Assembly (NCBI GenBank): GCA_945829235.1
Contig: CALZUA010000019.1
Coordinates: 1-62,130, forward strand
Origin: an uncultured Clostridia bacterium
Lineage (GTDB): Bacteria > Bacillota > Clostridia > Oscillospirales > Ruminococcaceae
Direction of reading: 5' to 3'
DNA length: 62,130 nucleotides
Shown: one piece after another, positions 49,878 to 57,706 of the stretch
Position numbering within the stretch: position 1 is the first letter of the stretch
Layout of the letters: each line of letters opens with the position of its first letter
The notes under the pieces: model-generated
What the model was told of the DNA's origin: nothing
Databases searched by the model: none
Seen by the model: the letters and a program-made list of their open reading frames with translations, nothing else
Made by a program: the position numbers and the translations under genes

Positions 49878-51009
49878 ATATAAGTTCGTGAGCACCAACA
49901 GCGCGGATATCGCAGCAGAACTTACTGCGAAATACGAAGAGCTTACGGGAAGAACGCTCCTTCCCGCAGATCCGGACAAGCTGTTCATCTCGTGGGTTAC
50001 GGGAATCATCGTTCAGGAGCGAATACTTATCAACTACGCGGCGAACCAAAACATTCCGAGCAGAGCGGTTGGAGAGAACCTTGACGCGCTCGGGGAAACA
50101 ATCTACAACGTTTCTCGGCCGCAAGCGAAGCCGGCTGTTTGCACAATGCGTTTCACGATTTCAGAGCCACAGAATACTGCGATTTCAATTCCCATCGGAA
50201 CGAAAGTCACCGACAGCAGCGGCGTTCTCGAATGGCGCACAACGGTTGACGCCGTGATAAACATAGGCGATACATACGCGGACGTCCCGATTATATGCGA
50301 AAAATCGGGCTCCATCGGAAACGGATATGCGCCCGGTCAGATAAACACGCTTATCGATGTCGACAATATTCTGTTTTTCTCGGAATGCAAGAACATCGAA
50401 ACGTCCAACAGCGGCGCGGAAGCAGCGACAGACAGCGAATACTACGAGCTTATGAGGGCGGGACTTGAGGCATTTTCCACAGCCGGCCCGAAAGGCGCGT
50501 ATGAATATCACGCGAAGGCGGTTTCAACAGATATTGCCGATGTTTGCGCCATAAACCCGAAAGACAAGCCTGGGTATGTCAACATTTTCGCGATAATGAA
50601 AGATGGCACAATCGCCGATGATGGCACAAAGAAAGCGATTTTCGAGGCTTGCAGCGACGACAAGGTTCGGCCGCTGACCGACATCGTTGAAGTTGTAGAC
50701 CCCGATGTTGTTGATTTCGACGTTGACCTTGTTTTTTATGCTGAACGTTCTTCTGATGTATCAATGTCCACGATTGAGAAATCAATTTCTGCGGCGGTTG
50801 ATGAATATGAAGAATGGCAGTGCAAAAAGATAGGGCGCGACATCAACCCGTCACGCTTGATGTGGCTGCTGCGTGATTCGGGTGCGAAACGAGTTGATAT
50901 AAAATCTCCCGTTTTCACGGCTTTGCGGGACGGTTCGGACAATCTTGTCCCGCAGGTAGCGCGTTTGCGGGAGATAAAAATAACAAGCGGAGGTTATGAA
51001 GATGAGTAA
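49861..51009 (+). CDS. Baseplate assembly protein J
   Basis: 382 residues. LFISWVTGIIVQERILINYA, QNIPSRAVGENLDALGETIY, GTKVTDSSGVLEWRTT and YEYHAKAVSTDIADVCAINP are the gpJ blocks. Starts 17 bases inside the W gene. Wedge component. Confidence 0.92.
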   Translation: MSRPIEYKFVSTNSADIAAELTAKYEELTGRTLLPADPDKLFISWVTGIIVQERILINYAANQNIPSRAVGENLDALGETIYNVSRPQAKPAVCTMRFTISEPQNTAISIPIGTKVTDSSGVLEWRTTVDAVINIGDTYADVPIICEKSGSIGNGYAPGQINTLIDVDNILFFSECKNIETSNSGAEAATDSEYYELMRAGLEAFSTAGPKGAYEYHAKAVSTDIADVCAINPKDKPGYVNIFAIMKDGTIADDGTKKAIFEACSDDKVRPLTDIVEVVDPDVVDFDVDLVFYAERSSDVSMSTIEKSISAAVDEYEEWQCKKIGRDINPSRLMWLLRDSGAKRVDIKSPVFTALRDGSDNLVPQVARLREIKITSGGYEDE

Positions 51010-51763
51010 CCTTATCACCGAGCCTTCGGCGCTGTTGGCGGCGTTTCCTTACTCGCTTTCTCGCGACAGCAACAAGGAAAAGCTCGCTGACGCTATCGCG
51101 AATGAGCTTGTTCAAACGATTTCCAAAACGGAAAGCGTTGAAATTTTCCCGAGAGTAGACGAGCTGCCCGAAGAAGTCCTCGATATTCTCGCCTACGACT
51201 TGAAAGTCGATTGGTATGAGCCCGAGGCTGACATTCGCTATAAGCGACAGGCAATCAAGGAATGTATGCTCGTTCACAAGTACAAGGGCACAAAATATGC
51301 TGTTGAAACGGCGCTTCGCAGCATGTATAATTCCGCAGAAGTCAAGGAATGGTTTGAGTATGGAGGAGAGCCGTTCCATTTCACGGTCAAGGTTTACGGT
51401 TCAACGTCTTCGGGATTGAGGACGCTATACTTGAAAATACAGTACGCGAAAAATCTGCGTTCCGTATTGGATAACGTAGAGTTTGAGCTTGTTCCCGATG
51501 AAGCGGTTGAAACATTCTTCGGCGCACAGATTGCTTCTATTCAGAAGAGAATCGGGGCGAAACTCGTTGATATGTCCGAGGATATATACACTATTGGAAA
51601 CGGATTTTTTATCGGGGCAAAAGCAAATAAGATGTTCAAGTCCATTTCGGCACTGCTGAAAATTGACAATCTCCCGTTTTTTTCTACTGGAACGAGCATC
51701 TTATACGGCGCAAGAACTACGTCCGTTTCTAAAAAAGTGCGAGCCGACTTGACTTGCAACTAA
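51002..51763 (+). CDS. Tail protein I
   Basis: 253 residues from ATG 51002 (GGAGG 8 bases upstream). DELPEEVLDILAYDLKVDWY, then KRQAIKECMLVHKYKGTKYA and YNSAEVKEWFEYGGEPFHF are typical of P2 gpI. C-terminal half extended compared with P2. Confidence 0.9.
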   Translation: MSNLITEPSALLAAFPYSLSRDSNKEKLADAIANELVQTISKTESVEIFPRVDELPEEVLDILAYDLKVDWYEPEADIRYKRQAIKECMLVHKYKGTKYAVETALRSMYNSAEVKEWFEYGGEPFHFTVKVYGSTSSGLRTLYLKIQYAKNLRSVLDNVEFELVPDEAVETFFGAQIASIQKRIGAKLVDMSEDIYTIGNGFFIGAKANKMFKSISALLKIDNLPFFSTGTSILYGARTTSVSKKVRADLTCN

Positions 51764-51824
51764 GGCAATCTTCGCCTTTATGGGCGATTTGCAATATAAT
51801 CTTCAACGGAATGGGGGTGAACTT

Positions 51825-52547
51825 ATGAGCTGGAGCAAAGTGGTCCTCACGAAAGTCGGCGAGAGCCTTTTGGCGAAAATGCTAAACGGAAGTAAGCTGA
51901 CTTTTACTCGCGCTGTTCTTGGCGATAAGACCGTTGACGAATACGTACTTCCCGAATTGACCGACGTTTTTTCTCCGATTTCTGCTCCTGCGCTTATCGC
52001 AGGAAAACGGGAAACAAAGAGCGGCAACGGAACTGAATTGATTATTCAAATTCGCAACGACGGTGTTACCGAGACAACACGAATGCGGCAGGTTGGACTG
52101 TTCGCGAAATCAGAACACGATGATGAGGTATTGCTTGCCGTTTTGCAGGACGAAATAGGCGAAGAAATACCTACTTATGCGGATTTTTCTCAGTTCGAGA
52201 TTTCGCTTGCCGTAACGATAGCGATAGCACGAACGAATAACATCGCGGTTATCGTTTCTCCTTCTGTCTATGCTACGCAGGGTGACCTTGCGGAACTTAG
52301 AACAGAATGCGAGAAAATCAAGTTTACGGCGGTTGAAACAACCGAACGCGACCCTAACAAGCCGGATTATGGGCTCGATCAGCCGGGTGGGGGGGAGACG
52401 GAAAATGTAACGCTTGAGGCAAGCACTTACACAGGCACAGCGGAAGTTACGCTGATTATGAACAACAAACAGTATGATGCCGCCAATATGACGGCGAAAG
52501 AAGATGCCGCAACAGACGGCACAATGATTATTCAGGAGGAAAAATAA
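51825..52547 (+). CDS. Tail fibre/tail-plate protein, N-terminal attachment type
   Basis: 240 residues from ATG 51825 (GGGGGTGA upstream). SWSKVVLTKVGESLLAKMLN, GSKLTFTRAVLGDKTVDEY, TRMRQVGLFAKSEHDDEVLL are like the conserved N-terminus of fibres attached to gpI. The C-terminal part is beta-rich and variable-looking. Confidence 0.7.
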   Translation: MSWSKVVLTKVGESLLAKMLNGSKLTFTRAVLGDKTVDEYVLPELTDVFSPISAPALIAGKRETKSGNGTELIIQIRNDGVTETTRMRQVGLFAKSEHDDEVLLAVLQDEIGEEIPTYADFSQFEISLAVTIAIARTNNIAVIVSPSVYATQGDLAELRTECEKIKFTAVETTERDPNKPDYGLDQPGGGETENVTLEASTYTGTAEVTLIMNNKQYDAANMTAKEDAATDGTMIIQEEK

Positions 52548-52549
52548 CT

Positions 52550-53137
52550 ATGGCTACCACAAAAGCAATTCTTGCGAAAATTAAACTCGAAGGCGAAATT
52601 AAGGACCTTATCGCGAAGTCCAACGGCGAAAACGTTGCAGTCACCTACGGCGGAAAGAACGAGACCCTCTCCGAAGCTCTCGCTGAAATCCTTGCTTCTA
52701 TCAACGCGCTGCCTACCAGCGAGGGTGTAATTAACACCGTTACAACAGAGATTGCAAAGGTTGTTGACGGTGCTCCCGAGAGCTTCGACACTCTTAAGGA
52801 GATTGCTACATACATCGAAGAGCACCAGGGAGTTGTTGACACGCTTAATGCTGCTATCGGCAACAAGGTTGACAAGGTTGAGGGCAAGGGCCTTTCTACC
52901 GAGGACTTCACTACCGCGCTCAAGAACAAGCTCGAAAATCTCCCCGTAATCTCTGCGGAAGATGTCGAGAGCTGGAACAACAAGGCTACAAAGGACGTGG
53001 CTACCACCTCCGCTGCAGGTCTGATGTCTGCTGCTGATAAGACTCGCCTTGATGGTATCAGAGGCGTAAGAGTCGGTTCTACCGTTCCCGATGATATGCA
53101 GGACGGCGAACTCTTCGTTCAGCTCGTTTCCGAGTAA
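52550..53137 (+). CDS. Tail fibre-like repeat protein
   Basis: 195 residues. Helical/beta repeats (VNTVTTEIAKVVDGAPESFD, LKEIATYIEEHQGVVDTLNA) and the fibre motif TTSAAGLMSAADKTRLDGI. It is likely a trimeric shaft segment. Synonymous codon use (GAGAGC, GACACTC) looks less A-rich than neighbours, possibly a recent exchange. Confidence 0.65.
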   Translation: MATTKAILAKIKLEGEIKDLIAKSNGENVAVTYGGKNETLSEALAEILASINALPTSEGVINTVTTEIAKVVDGAPESFDTLKEIATYIEEHQGVVDTLNAAIGNKVDKVEGKGLSTEDFTTALKNKLENLPVISAEDVESWNNKATKDVATTSAAGLMSAADKTRLDGIRGVRVGSTVPDDMQDGELFVQLVSE

Positions 53138-53160
53138 TCCTACACAACGGCTTTTAATTG

Positions 53161-53190
53161 TTCGCCGGGGCAATAGTCCCGGCGAATTTT
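53161..53190 (+). terminator. Intergenic terminator inside the tail operon
   Basis: TTCGCCGGG (53161-53169) / CCCGGCGAA (53178-53186) followed by TTTTTAT, between the fibre gene and the two genes before the retroelement. It could lower expression of the DGR target. Confidence 0.65.
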
Positions 53191-53204
53191 TATAAGGAGG
53201 AAAA

Positions 53205-53771
53205 ATGAAAGAACAAAAAACAGTCCTCTCCACACAGGTCAATGGCGAAACCGCCATTGTTATGCCCATCACAAAGCTGGAGTGCATCGAAGACACCGCG
53301 ACTTCGGTTGATTCTGCAAGCGATACCGACTACATCCCTGTTATCGACAGCGCAGATGAAGGTCAAATGAAGAAAATCACTGTCGAAAATTTACTTTCCG
53401 GCGTGAAATCCATTGCAAATACTGCGAAAACGGCAGCTACCGAGGCTAAATCCGCTGCAGAAACCGCGCAGGCAGCCGCAAGCAGTGCCGCTTCCTCATC
53501 AACACCCGTTGCGTTCTCCATTGAAGCCACCGCTTGGACAACGCTTGAAACAGAGGTTTGCGGACGTGCCTATTTTGCAACATTTACCGCAACAGGTGTT
53601 ACTGCTCTGGATTTCCCCGATGTGTATTTCGATAAGGATAGCATTGTTGCGGCAGACGCTTCAAGCATTTTGGCAGATACGGCTGCAGACACAGTGGTTT
53701 TATACGCAAAAACAAAGCCTACTTCAACGCTTTCGGGAACTTATTTCATTAAGAAGGGGGCGGCTTCGTAA
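53205..53771 (+). CDS. Tail-tip/fibre accessory protein
   Basis: 188 residues. An Ala-rich coiled coil (ANTAKTAATEAKSAAETAQA) links an N-terminal segment to a beta-rich C-terminal domain. AAGGAGG precedes the ATG. Its stop overlaps the start of the DGR target protein, so the two are coupled and may assemble together. No family recognised. Confidence 0.6.
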   Translation: MKEQKTVLSTQVNGETAIVMPITKLECIEDTATSVDSASDTDYIPVIDSADEGQMKKITVENLLSGVKSIANTAKTAATEAKSAAETAQAAASSAASSSTPVAFSIEATAWTTLETEVCGRAYFATFTATGVTALDFPDVYFDKDSIVAADASSILADTAADTVVLYAKTKPTSTLSGTYFIKKGAAS

Positions 53772-55111
53772 TGGCACTCGGCAGAACAAACATTCTCATT
53801 TCGAGCAGCTCGGGCGGCGGCTCCGGGAGTGAAGGCTCGGTTGATTTGCCGCTTAACTTGAAATCATTTACTGCGACAAAAGGCACGGCAAAGGTGCTTC
53901 TCGCTTGGGACTACTCGAACACAAATGACCTTACAGGTTTGCAGATAAACTACAAGACAGGCTCCTATCCGTCCTCTCCGAGTGACGGAACGAGCGTTGT
54001 CATCGCTGATACAACCACAAAAAGCAAGGAAATCACAGGGCTGACGAACGACACAACATATTATTTCCGCGCGTATCCGTATCGCGAGGTTGACGGCGGC
54101 AAGTACTATCAGACATACAACGAGAACTGCAAGGCAAGCGCGACACCGTCCGTATTCCTCGAGGGAGCGATTGATATTGATGGTTCTGCGTTCTATCTTA
54201 TCCCGAAAGCGACTTGGGCAGAAATGGGCGTCGGTACATCGAACGAAATTCACCCGATGTTCAAAGTCGGCGGAAAAGTTCTCGATTATGTCGCAATCGG
54301 GCGATATGAGGCTTCGTTGAGCGGTTCAAAGGCTGTGTCTAAGAAGGGAGTTTCGCCGAAGGTGAGCGTTACGCATACCGAAAGCGAAACGTACTGCAAG
54401 AACAGCGGCAGCGGCTGGCATCTTATCACGCGCTTGGAATGGGCGAGTATCGCGAACTGGTGTGCGAAGAACGGCATTACTCCGAGCGGAAATATAAGCG
54501 GTTCTTCGGTTCTGGCAACAGGCTCGAGCTCCAGCACGACTTATTCTCACAACGGAAAATCCGATGGAATATGGGATTTGTGCGGAAATGTGTGGGAATG
54601 GAACTCGGGATTTCGTCTTTACAAGGGCGAGCTTCAGGTGATTTCGCTTGACGGCAATTTCAACAATGACGCTGCGGACGCTTCTGTTGACCAGAGCGCA
54701 TCATCTCCGTATTGGTACGCTGTTGACGGAACAACGGGAAGCCTTATCAAACCGAACGGCAGCGGAACGACTGCGAACAGTCTGAAAATCACTGCATCGG
54801 GCTGGAACATAAGCAGCTCCTCGGCAAATTATAGCAACGGATACGACAACATCACCTGCGCTTCCTCGTCAATATGCCAGAAAGCGAAGGACATTCTCAC
54901 TGCGCTTGGATTGTTGAAAAATTCGGCTCTTACTTCAAGCACAGATGATTATCTCAATCTGTACAAAAACACGTCCGGAGAATACATCGGCTTCTCCGGT
55001 GGCTACTTCAGCAGTGGCTCGGGCGCCGGCGTGTTTGCGTTCGACTGCCACTACGGCCGCGCGGACTCGAGCGCGGCCGTCGGGTTCCGGCCCGCTTTTG
55101 TACCACTGTAA
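53771..55111 (+). CDS. DGR target protein: tail tip with C-type-lectin/FGE variable domain
   Basis: 446 residues. After a Ser/Gly linker (10-25) a fibronectin-III-like domain (about 30-125: LAWDYSNTNDLTGLQINYKT, YYFRAYPYREVDGGKYY) leads to a C-type-lectin/formylglycine-enzyme fold (about 130-446) with GIWDLCGNVWEWNSGF and the end GFRPAFVPL. Residues 406-443 are the variable repeat (54986-55098), matching the template downstream except at template adenines. 16 residues differ from the template: 408, 412-415, 418, 425, 427-429, 431, 432, 434-437. It should be the receptor-binding tip, diversified by the retroelement. Confidence 0.93.
   Translation: MALGRTNILISSSSGGGSGSEGSVDLPLNLKSFTATKGTAKVLLAWDYSNTNDLTGLQINYKTGSYPSSPSDGTSVVIADTTTKSKEITGLTNDTTYYFRAYPYREVDGGKYYQTYNENCKASATPSVFLEGAIDIDGSAFYLIPKATWAEMGVGTSNEIHPMFKVGGKVLDYVAIGRYEASLSGSKAVSKKGVSPKVSVTHTESETYCKNSGSGWHLITRLEWASIANWCAKNGITPSGNISGSSVLATGSSSSTTYSHNGKSDGIWDLCGNVWEWNSGFRLYKGELQVISLDGNFNNDAADASVDQSASSPYWYAVDGTTGSLIKPNGSGTTANSLKITASGWNISSSSANYSNGYDNITCASSSICQKAKDILTALGLLKNSALTSSTDDYLNLYKNTSGEYIGFSGGYFSSGSGAGVFAFDCHYGRADSSAAVGFRPAFVPL
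54986..55098 (+). repeat. Variable repeat (VR) of the diversity-generating retroelement
   Basis: 113 bp aligned without gaps to the TR at 55653-55765. Of 26 template adenines, 17 differ here (12 A-to-G, 4 A-to-T, 1 A-to-C); none of the 87 other positions differ. The 3' end, GGGTTCCGGCCCGCTTT, is an invariant GC-rich stretch like an initiation-of-mutagenic-homing site. Confidence 0.95.
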
Positions 55112-55132
55112 TTTGGCGACTGTGTTCTGATA

Positions 55133-55150
55133 CCGCTGCGATAGCAGCGG
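55133..55150 (+). other. DGR homing hairpin
   Basis: CCGCTGC GATA GCAGCGG: a 7-bp GC-rich stem with a GATA loop, 34 bases after the VR. In the BPP-1 system a hairpin/cruciform with a GRNA loop downstream of VR aids target recognition; GATA fits GRNA. Confidence 0.7.
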
Positions 55151-55159
55151 ACAGTAACT

Positions 55160-55174
55160 CCCGCCGAAGGCGGG
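55160..55174 (+). other. Second GC hairpin downstream of VR
   Basis: CCCGCC GAA GGCGGG, ten bases after the GATA-loop hairpin, with no T-tract. It may be part of the homing site or the mRNA 3' end. Confidence 0.45.
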
Positions 55175-55205
55175 TCGCGCGAAATTTTTCGTGGGCGATT
55201 GATAT

Positions 55206-55230
55206 AAAATATCGAAAAACGATATTTTTC
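55206..55230 (+). terminator. Terminator of the tail operon
   Basis: AAAATATCG (55206-55214) / CGATATTTT (55220-55228) followed by TC, at the end of the 180-base gap between target gene and avd. Confidence 0.6.
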
Positions 55231-55262
55231 AATAGAAATCCAACATTATCGATTTTTTGTGT

Positions 55263-55268
55263 TATAAT
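55263..55268 (+). promoter_or_regulatory. -10 box for the avd-TR-RT transcript
   Basis: TATAAT 24 bases before the avd ATG, with only a poor -35 (CCAACA, 17-bp spacing). A separate promoter would let the retroelement be expressed apart from the late genes. Confidence 0.4.
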
Positions 55269-55291
55269 TACACAAGAAAAGAGGGAGAGCA

Positions 55292-55639
55292 ATGGACGAA
55301 CTGAAGATTTTGCAGAAGCTGTTTGATATGATAGAATACGGATATCAGGCAATTCAGCAATTTCCGAAAAGTGAGAAATATGCCCTCGGAACAGACATAA
55401 AGCGATGTATGGACGTAATGCTCGAACGCTGTATTGAGGCGAAAAAGAAGTATTACAAGAAAACAACCTTGCAGGAGCTTGATGTTGAAAAGGAAAAATT
55501 ACTCGCATATCTGCGCCTTGCCCACACTCTTGGATTTCTTCCCATCAAAAAATACGAAATTTGGTGCGAAAAAGCAGTCGAAATAGGTAAGATGTTAGGG
55601 GGCTGGCTGAAAACCGTCAACGCCGGTCCCAAAACATAA
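55292..55639 (+). CDS. avd: DGR accessory variability determinant
   Basis: 115 residues, all helical and basic: LQKLFDMIEYGYQAIQQFPK, YALGTDIKRCMDVMLERCIE, KEKLLAYLRLAHTLGFLPIK, YEIWCEKAVEIGKMLGGWLK. This is the four-helix-bundle Avd, which forms a pentamer and binds RT and the template RNA. GAGGGAG precedes the ATG. Order target-avd-TR-RT is that of Bordetella phage BPP-1. Confidence 0.9.
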   Translation: MDELKILQKLFDMIEYGYQAIQQFPKSEKYALGTDIKRCMDVMLERCIEAKKKYYKKTTLQELDVEKEKLLAYLRLAHTLGFLPIKKYEIWCEKAVEIGKMLGGWLKTVNAGPKT

Positions 55640-55910
55640 GGTGCAAATCGTTATCGGCTACTCCGGTGGCAACTACAACAATGGCTCGAACGCCGGCGTG
55701 TTTGCGTTCAACTGCAACAACGACCGCACGAACTCGAACACGACCATCGGGTTCCGGCCCGCTTTACCCATAAGCCAGAAATCGCAAGCTCACGGGCTTG
55801 CCCTCAGAGCAGGGAAATTAAAGGGATTTGTATCTTTCGCGAAAGCGGAAAAAAGGTCTGTCCGCATATTCCGCTACGGCTGAAAAGTGCGGAAACGAGA
55901 GGAGCTGTGT
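55640..55910 (+). ncRNA. DGR template RNA region (TR plus structured spacer)
   Basis: Begins right after the avd stop and ends at the RT start. TR (55653-55765) is followed by a spacer with hairpins GCAAGC/GCTTGC (55784/55796), the palindrome CTTTCGCGAAAG (55834-55845) and CCGCA/TGCGG (55862/55888). In known systems the spacer primes and guides cDNA synthesis. A short reading frame over this region is a by-product of the repeat, not a gene. Confidence 0.75.
55653..55765 (+). repeat. Template repeat (TR) of the diversity-generating retroelement
   Basis: 113 bp, offset 667 bp from VR. Nine AAY codons in the VR frame allow wide amino-acid change without stop codons. Source copy; adenines are miscopied during reverse transcription. 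Confidence 0.95.
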
Positions 55911-57032
55911 ATGGAAAAACACGAACACGTTTTCGAGAGATTTATTGATTTTGAAAACCTGTATGGCGGTTATCTCCTTGCGCGCAAAAACAAACGATAT
56001 CAGGACGAAGTGCTGTCATACACGGCGAATCTTGAGGAAAATCTGATAAACGCGCAAAACCACCTCATTTGGAAAAGTTATGAAGTCGGTCCGATGCGCG
56101 AATTCATCGAGTATTTTCCCAAAAAGCGCATTATTACGGTAATGCCATTCGCGAATCGTGTCGTTAATTGCGCAGCTTACAACGTCCTTTTCCCGATATA
56201 TCGGAAATCATTCTACGAGCACAGTTACGGTTCAATTCCCGGAAAAGGTCCGATAAGAGCAGCGAGGCAACTACAATACTGGATGCGGCTTGTACGGAAT
56301 AAAAACGAGGATTGGTATCTCTGCAAAATGGATATCGCAAAATTTTTCTTCCGAATTCCCGTTGATGTGCAATTGGAGCGGCTTGGAATGCCACTGAACG
56401 ACCCGGATATGATGTGGTTTTTGGAGAAGGCGATAATGTGCGATGGGCGTGCGTTCGGTCTGCCTGTTGACGCGACAGACGTCACCGAATGTGAGCGCAT
56501 TATGGGAATAGGAATGCAGGTAGGCTCGCTCATTTCGCAGATGACCGCGAATGTTGTCCTTTCGGCCGCAGACCACTACATCAAGCGCGTTCTGAAAGTT
56601 CCGTATTATATTCGTTATATGGACGATATGATTTTCCTTGTTCCGTCAAAAGAACAGGCGCACGACGTTCTCGGCACGTTCCGAAAGTTCCTGTGGAACG
56701 AGTTGAGGCTTGAACTCAACAGAAAAACCACAATAATGCCGTATGATGCAGGTGTTGAGTTTGTCGGAAAGGTTGTCACTCCCGATAAAATCATAATGCG
56801 GCGTTCAACATCGCTACGAATGAAACGACACTTGAAATACATAATGGATCACTACGCTACCGGAGAAATCTCGCTTGACTATGCACTTGCATCAATTCGT
56901 TCCTACCTGGGAATGATGAAACACTGCGATTGTACAGCGTTGAGGAACAAGGTCCTGCAAGATTGGAAACTCGTCCGTAATTTTGCGGAGGATTTTCCAG
57001 ATGACAACTATAATTCTTATCCCGATTTTTAA
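55911..57032 (+). CDS. DGR reverse transcriptase
   Basis: 373 residues from ATG 55911 (GAGAGGAG six bases upstream). RT motifs in order: RIITVMPFANRVVNCAAYNV (1-2), KMDIAKFFFRI (3, about 139-149), GSLISQMTAN (4, with the SQ typical of DGR enzymes, about 205-214), YIRYMDDMIF (5, YMDD at 236-239), LNRKTTIMP and FVGKVVTPD (6-7). No maturase or endonuclease domain, as expected for a DGR. Makes adenine-mutated cDNA from TR, which replaces VR. The stop overlaps a terminator. Confidence 0.95.
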   Translation: MEKHEHVFERFIDFENLYGGYLLARKNKRYQDEVLSYTANLEENLINAQNHLIWKSYEVGPMREFIEYFPKKRIITVMPFANRVVNCAAYNVLFPIYRKSFYEHSYGSIPGKGPIRAARQLQYWMRLVRNKNEDWYLCKMDIAKFFFRIPVDVQLERLGMPLNDPDMMWFLEKAIMCDGRAFGLPVDATDVTECERIMGIGMQVGSLISQMTANVVLSAADHYIKRVLKVPYYIRYMDDMIFLVPSKEQAHDVLGTFRKFLWNELRLELNRKTTIMPYDAGVEFVGKVVTPDKIIMRRSTSLRMKRHLKYIMDHYATGEISLDYALASIRSYLGMMKHCDCTALRNKVLQDWKLVRNFAEDFPDDNYNSYPDF

Positions 57033-57046
57033 TCGGGATTTTTTAT
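57019..57046 (+). terminator. Terminator overlapping the RT stop
   Basis: ATCCCGAT (57019-57026) / ATCGGGAT (57032-57039) then TTTTT; the RT stop TAA 57030-57032 lies in the loop. Confidence 0.75.
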
Positions 57047-57065
57047 TTCCGAAAGAGGTGATTTA

Positions 57066-57419
57066 ATGGAAAGTACAATCGTAGTCGCGCTCATCAGCGC
57101 GGTAGCGACGGTTTTCAACGTGGTTTTCACCACACTCAGCAGCAGGAAAACCGAACAGGCGGCGCGAAGAGCTGCCGAAGAAGCAGAAAAATGCAAGGAA
57201 GACAGGGCGGTTGCCAACGGGCTTCAGTGTCTTTTGCGCGTAGAAATCATCAGAACGCATGCAAAATACACAGTGAAAAAATTCTGTCCTGTCTGGGCGC
57301 GCGAAAATCTTATCGCCATTCACGACGCTTATAAAGGTCTTGGAGGCAATCATATCGGCGATGATATGTTCAACGAGGTAATGGCGCTCCCGTATGAGCC
57401 GCCGAAGGAGGACGAATGA
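57066..57419 (+). CDS. Membrane protein of the lysis module (holin-like)
   Basis: 117 residues. One N-terminal transmembrane helix (TIVVALISAVATVFNVVF), then a charged coil (ARRAAEEAEKCKED) and a soluble remainder. Precedes two holin-like genes; may be a holin modulator. No firm family. Confidence 0.55.
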   Translation: MESTIVVALISAVATVFNVVFTTLSSRKTEQAARRAAEEAEKCKEDRAVANGLQCLLRVEIIRTHAKYTVKKFCPVWARENLIAIHDAYKGLGGNHIGDDMFNEVMALPYEPPKEDE

Positions 57420-57706
57420 AAAACAAAATCGAAACAAGCAAGAAAATCATAGCCGTGAGCTACATCATAGGAATTCTTCTCGTAATTTTGACAGTCGCGG
57501 GAATTATTCTTGGCTACGACGTTTCAGCGCTGGGAATTATCACAGGAGCGACTTTCGCGGAAATCTCGGTTTCCAATGCGTTTTACTACAACAAGGCGAA
57601 AAAAGAAAATCTGCTGAAAATCGCGGCGGGAGCGGCTAACGGCGCAGACACGGAAAAGGTTGACGATATTGTCAAGATTATTTCGGCTTTAGGAGGTATT
57701 GTATGA
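57416..57706 (+). CDS. Holin-like protein 1
   Basis: 96 residues. Two transmembrane helices (IIAVSYIIGILLVILTVAGI and ALGIITGATFAEISVSNAFY) and a charged C-terminus with VDDIVKIISALG. ATGA overlaps on both sides. Lysis-module position supports a holin or antiholin. Confidence 0.65.
   Translation: MKNKIETSKKIIAVSYIIGILLVILTVAGIILGYDVSALGIITGATFAEISVSNAFYYNKAKKENLLKIAAGAANGADTEKVDDIVKIISALGGIV

Noticed and set aside
51825-53771. Second DGR variable repeat in the other fibre genes
   Set aside because: None carries the GFRPA end or the GC-rich homing stretch; only one VR is present.
55641-55883. 80-codon reading frame across TR
   Set aside because: It is open because TR copies the reading frame of the target's 3' end; no ribosome binding site fits and the region serves as template RNA in all DGRs of this layout.
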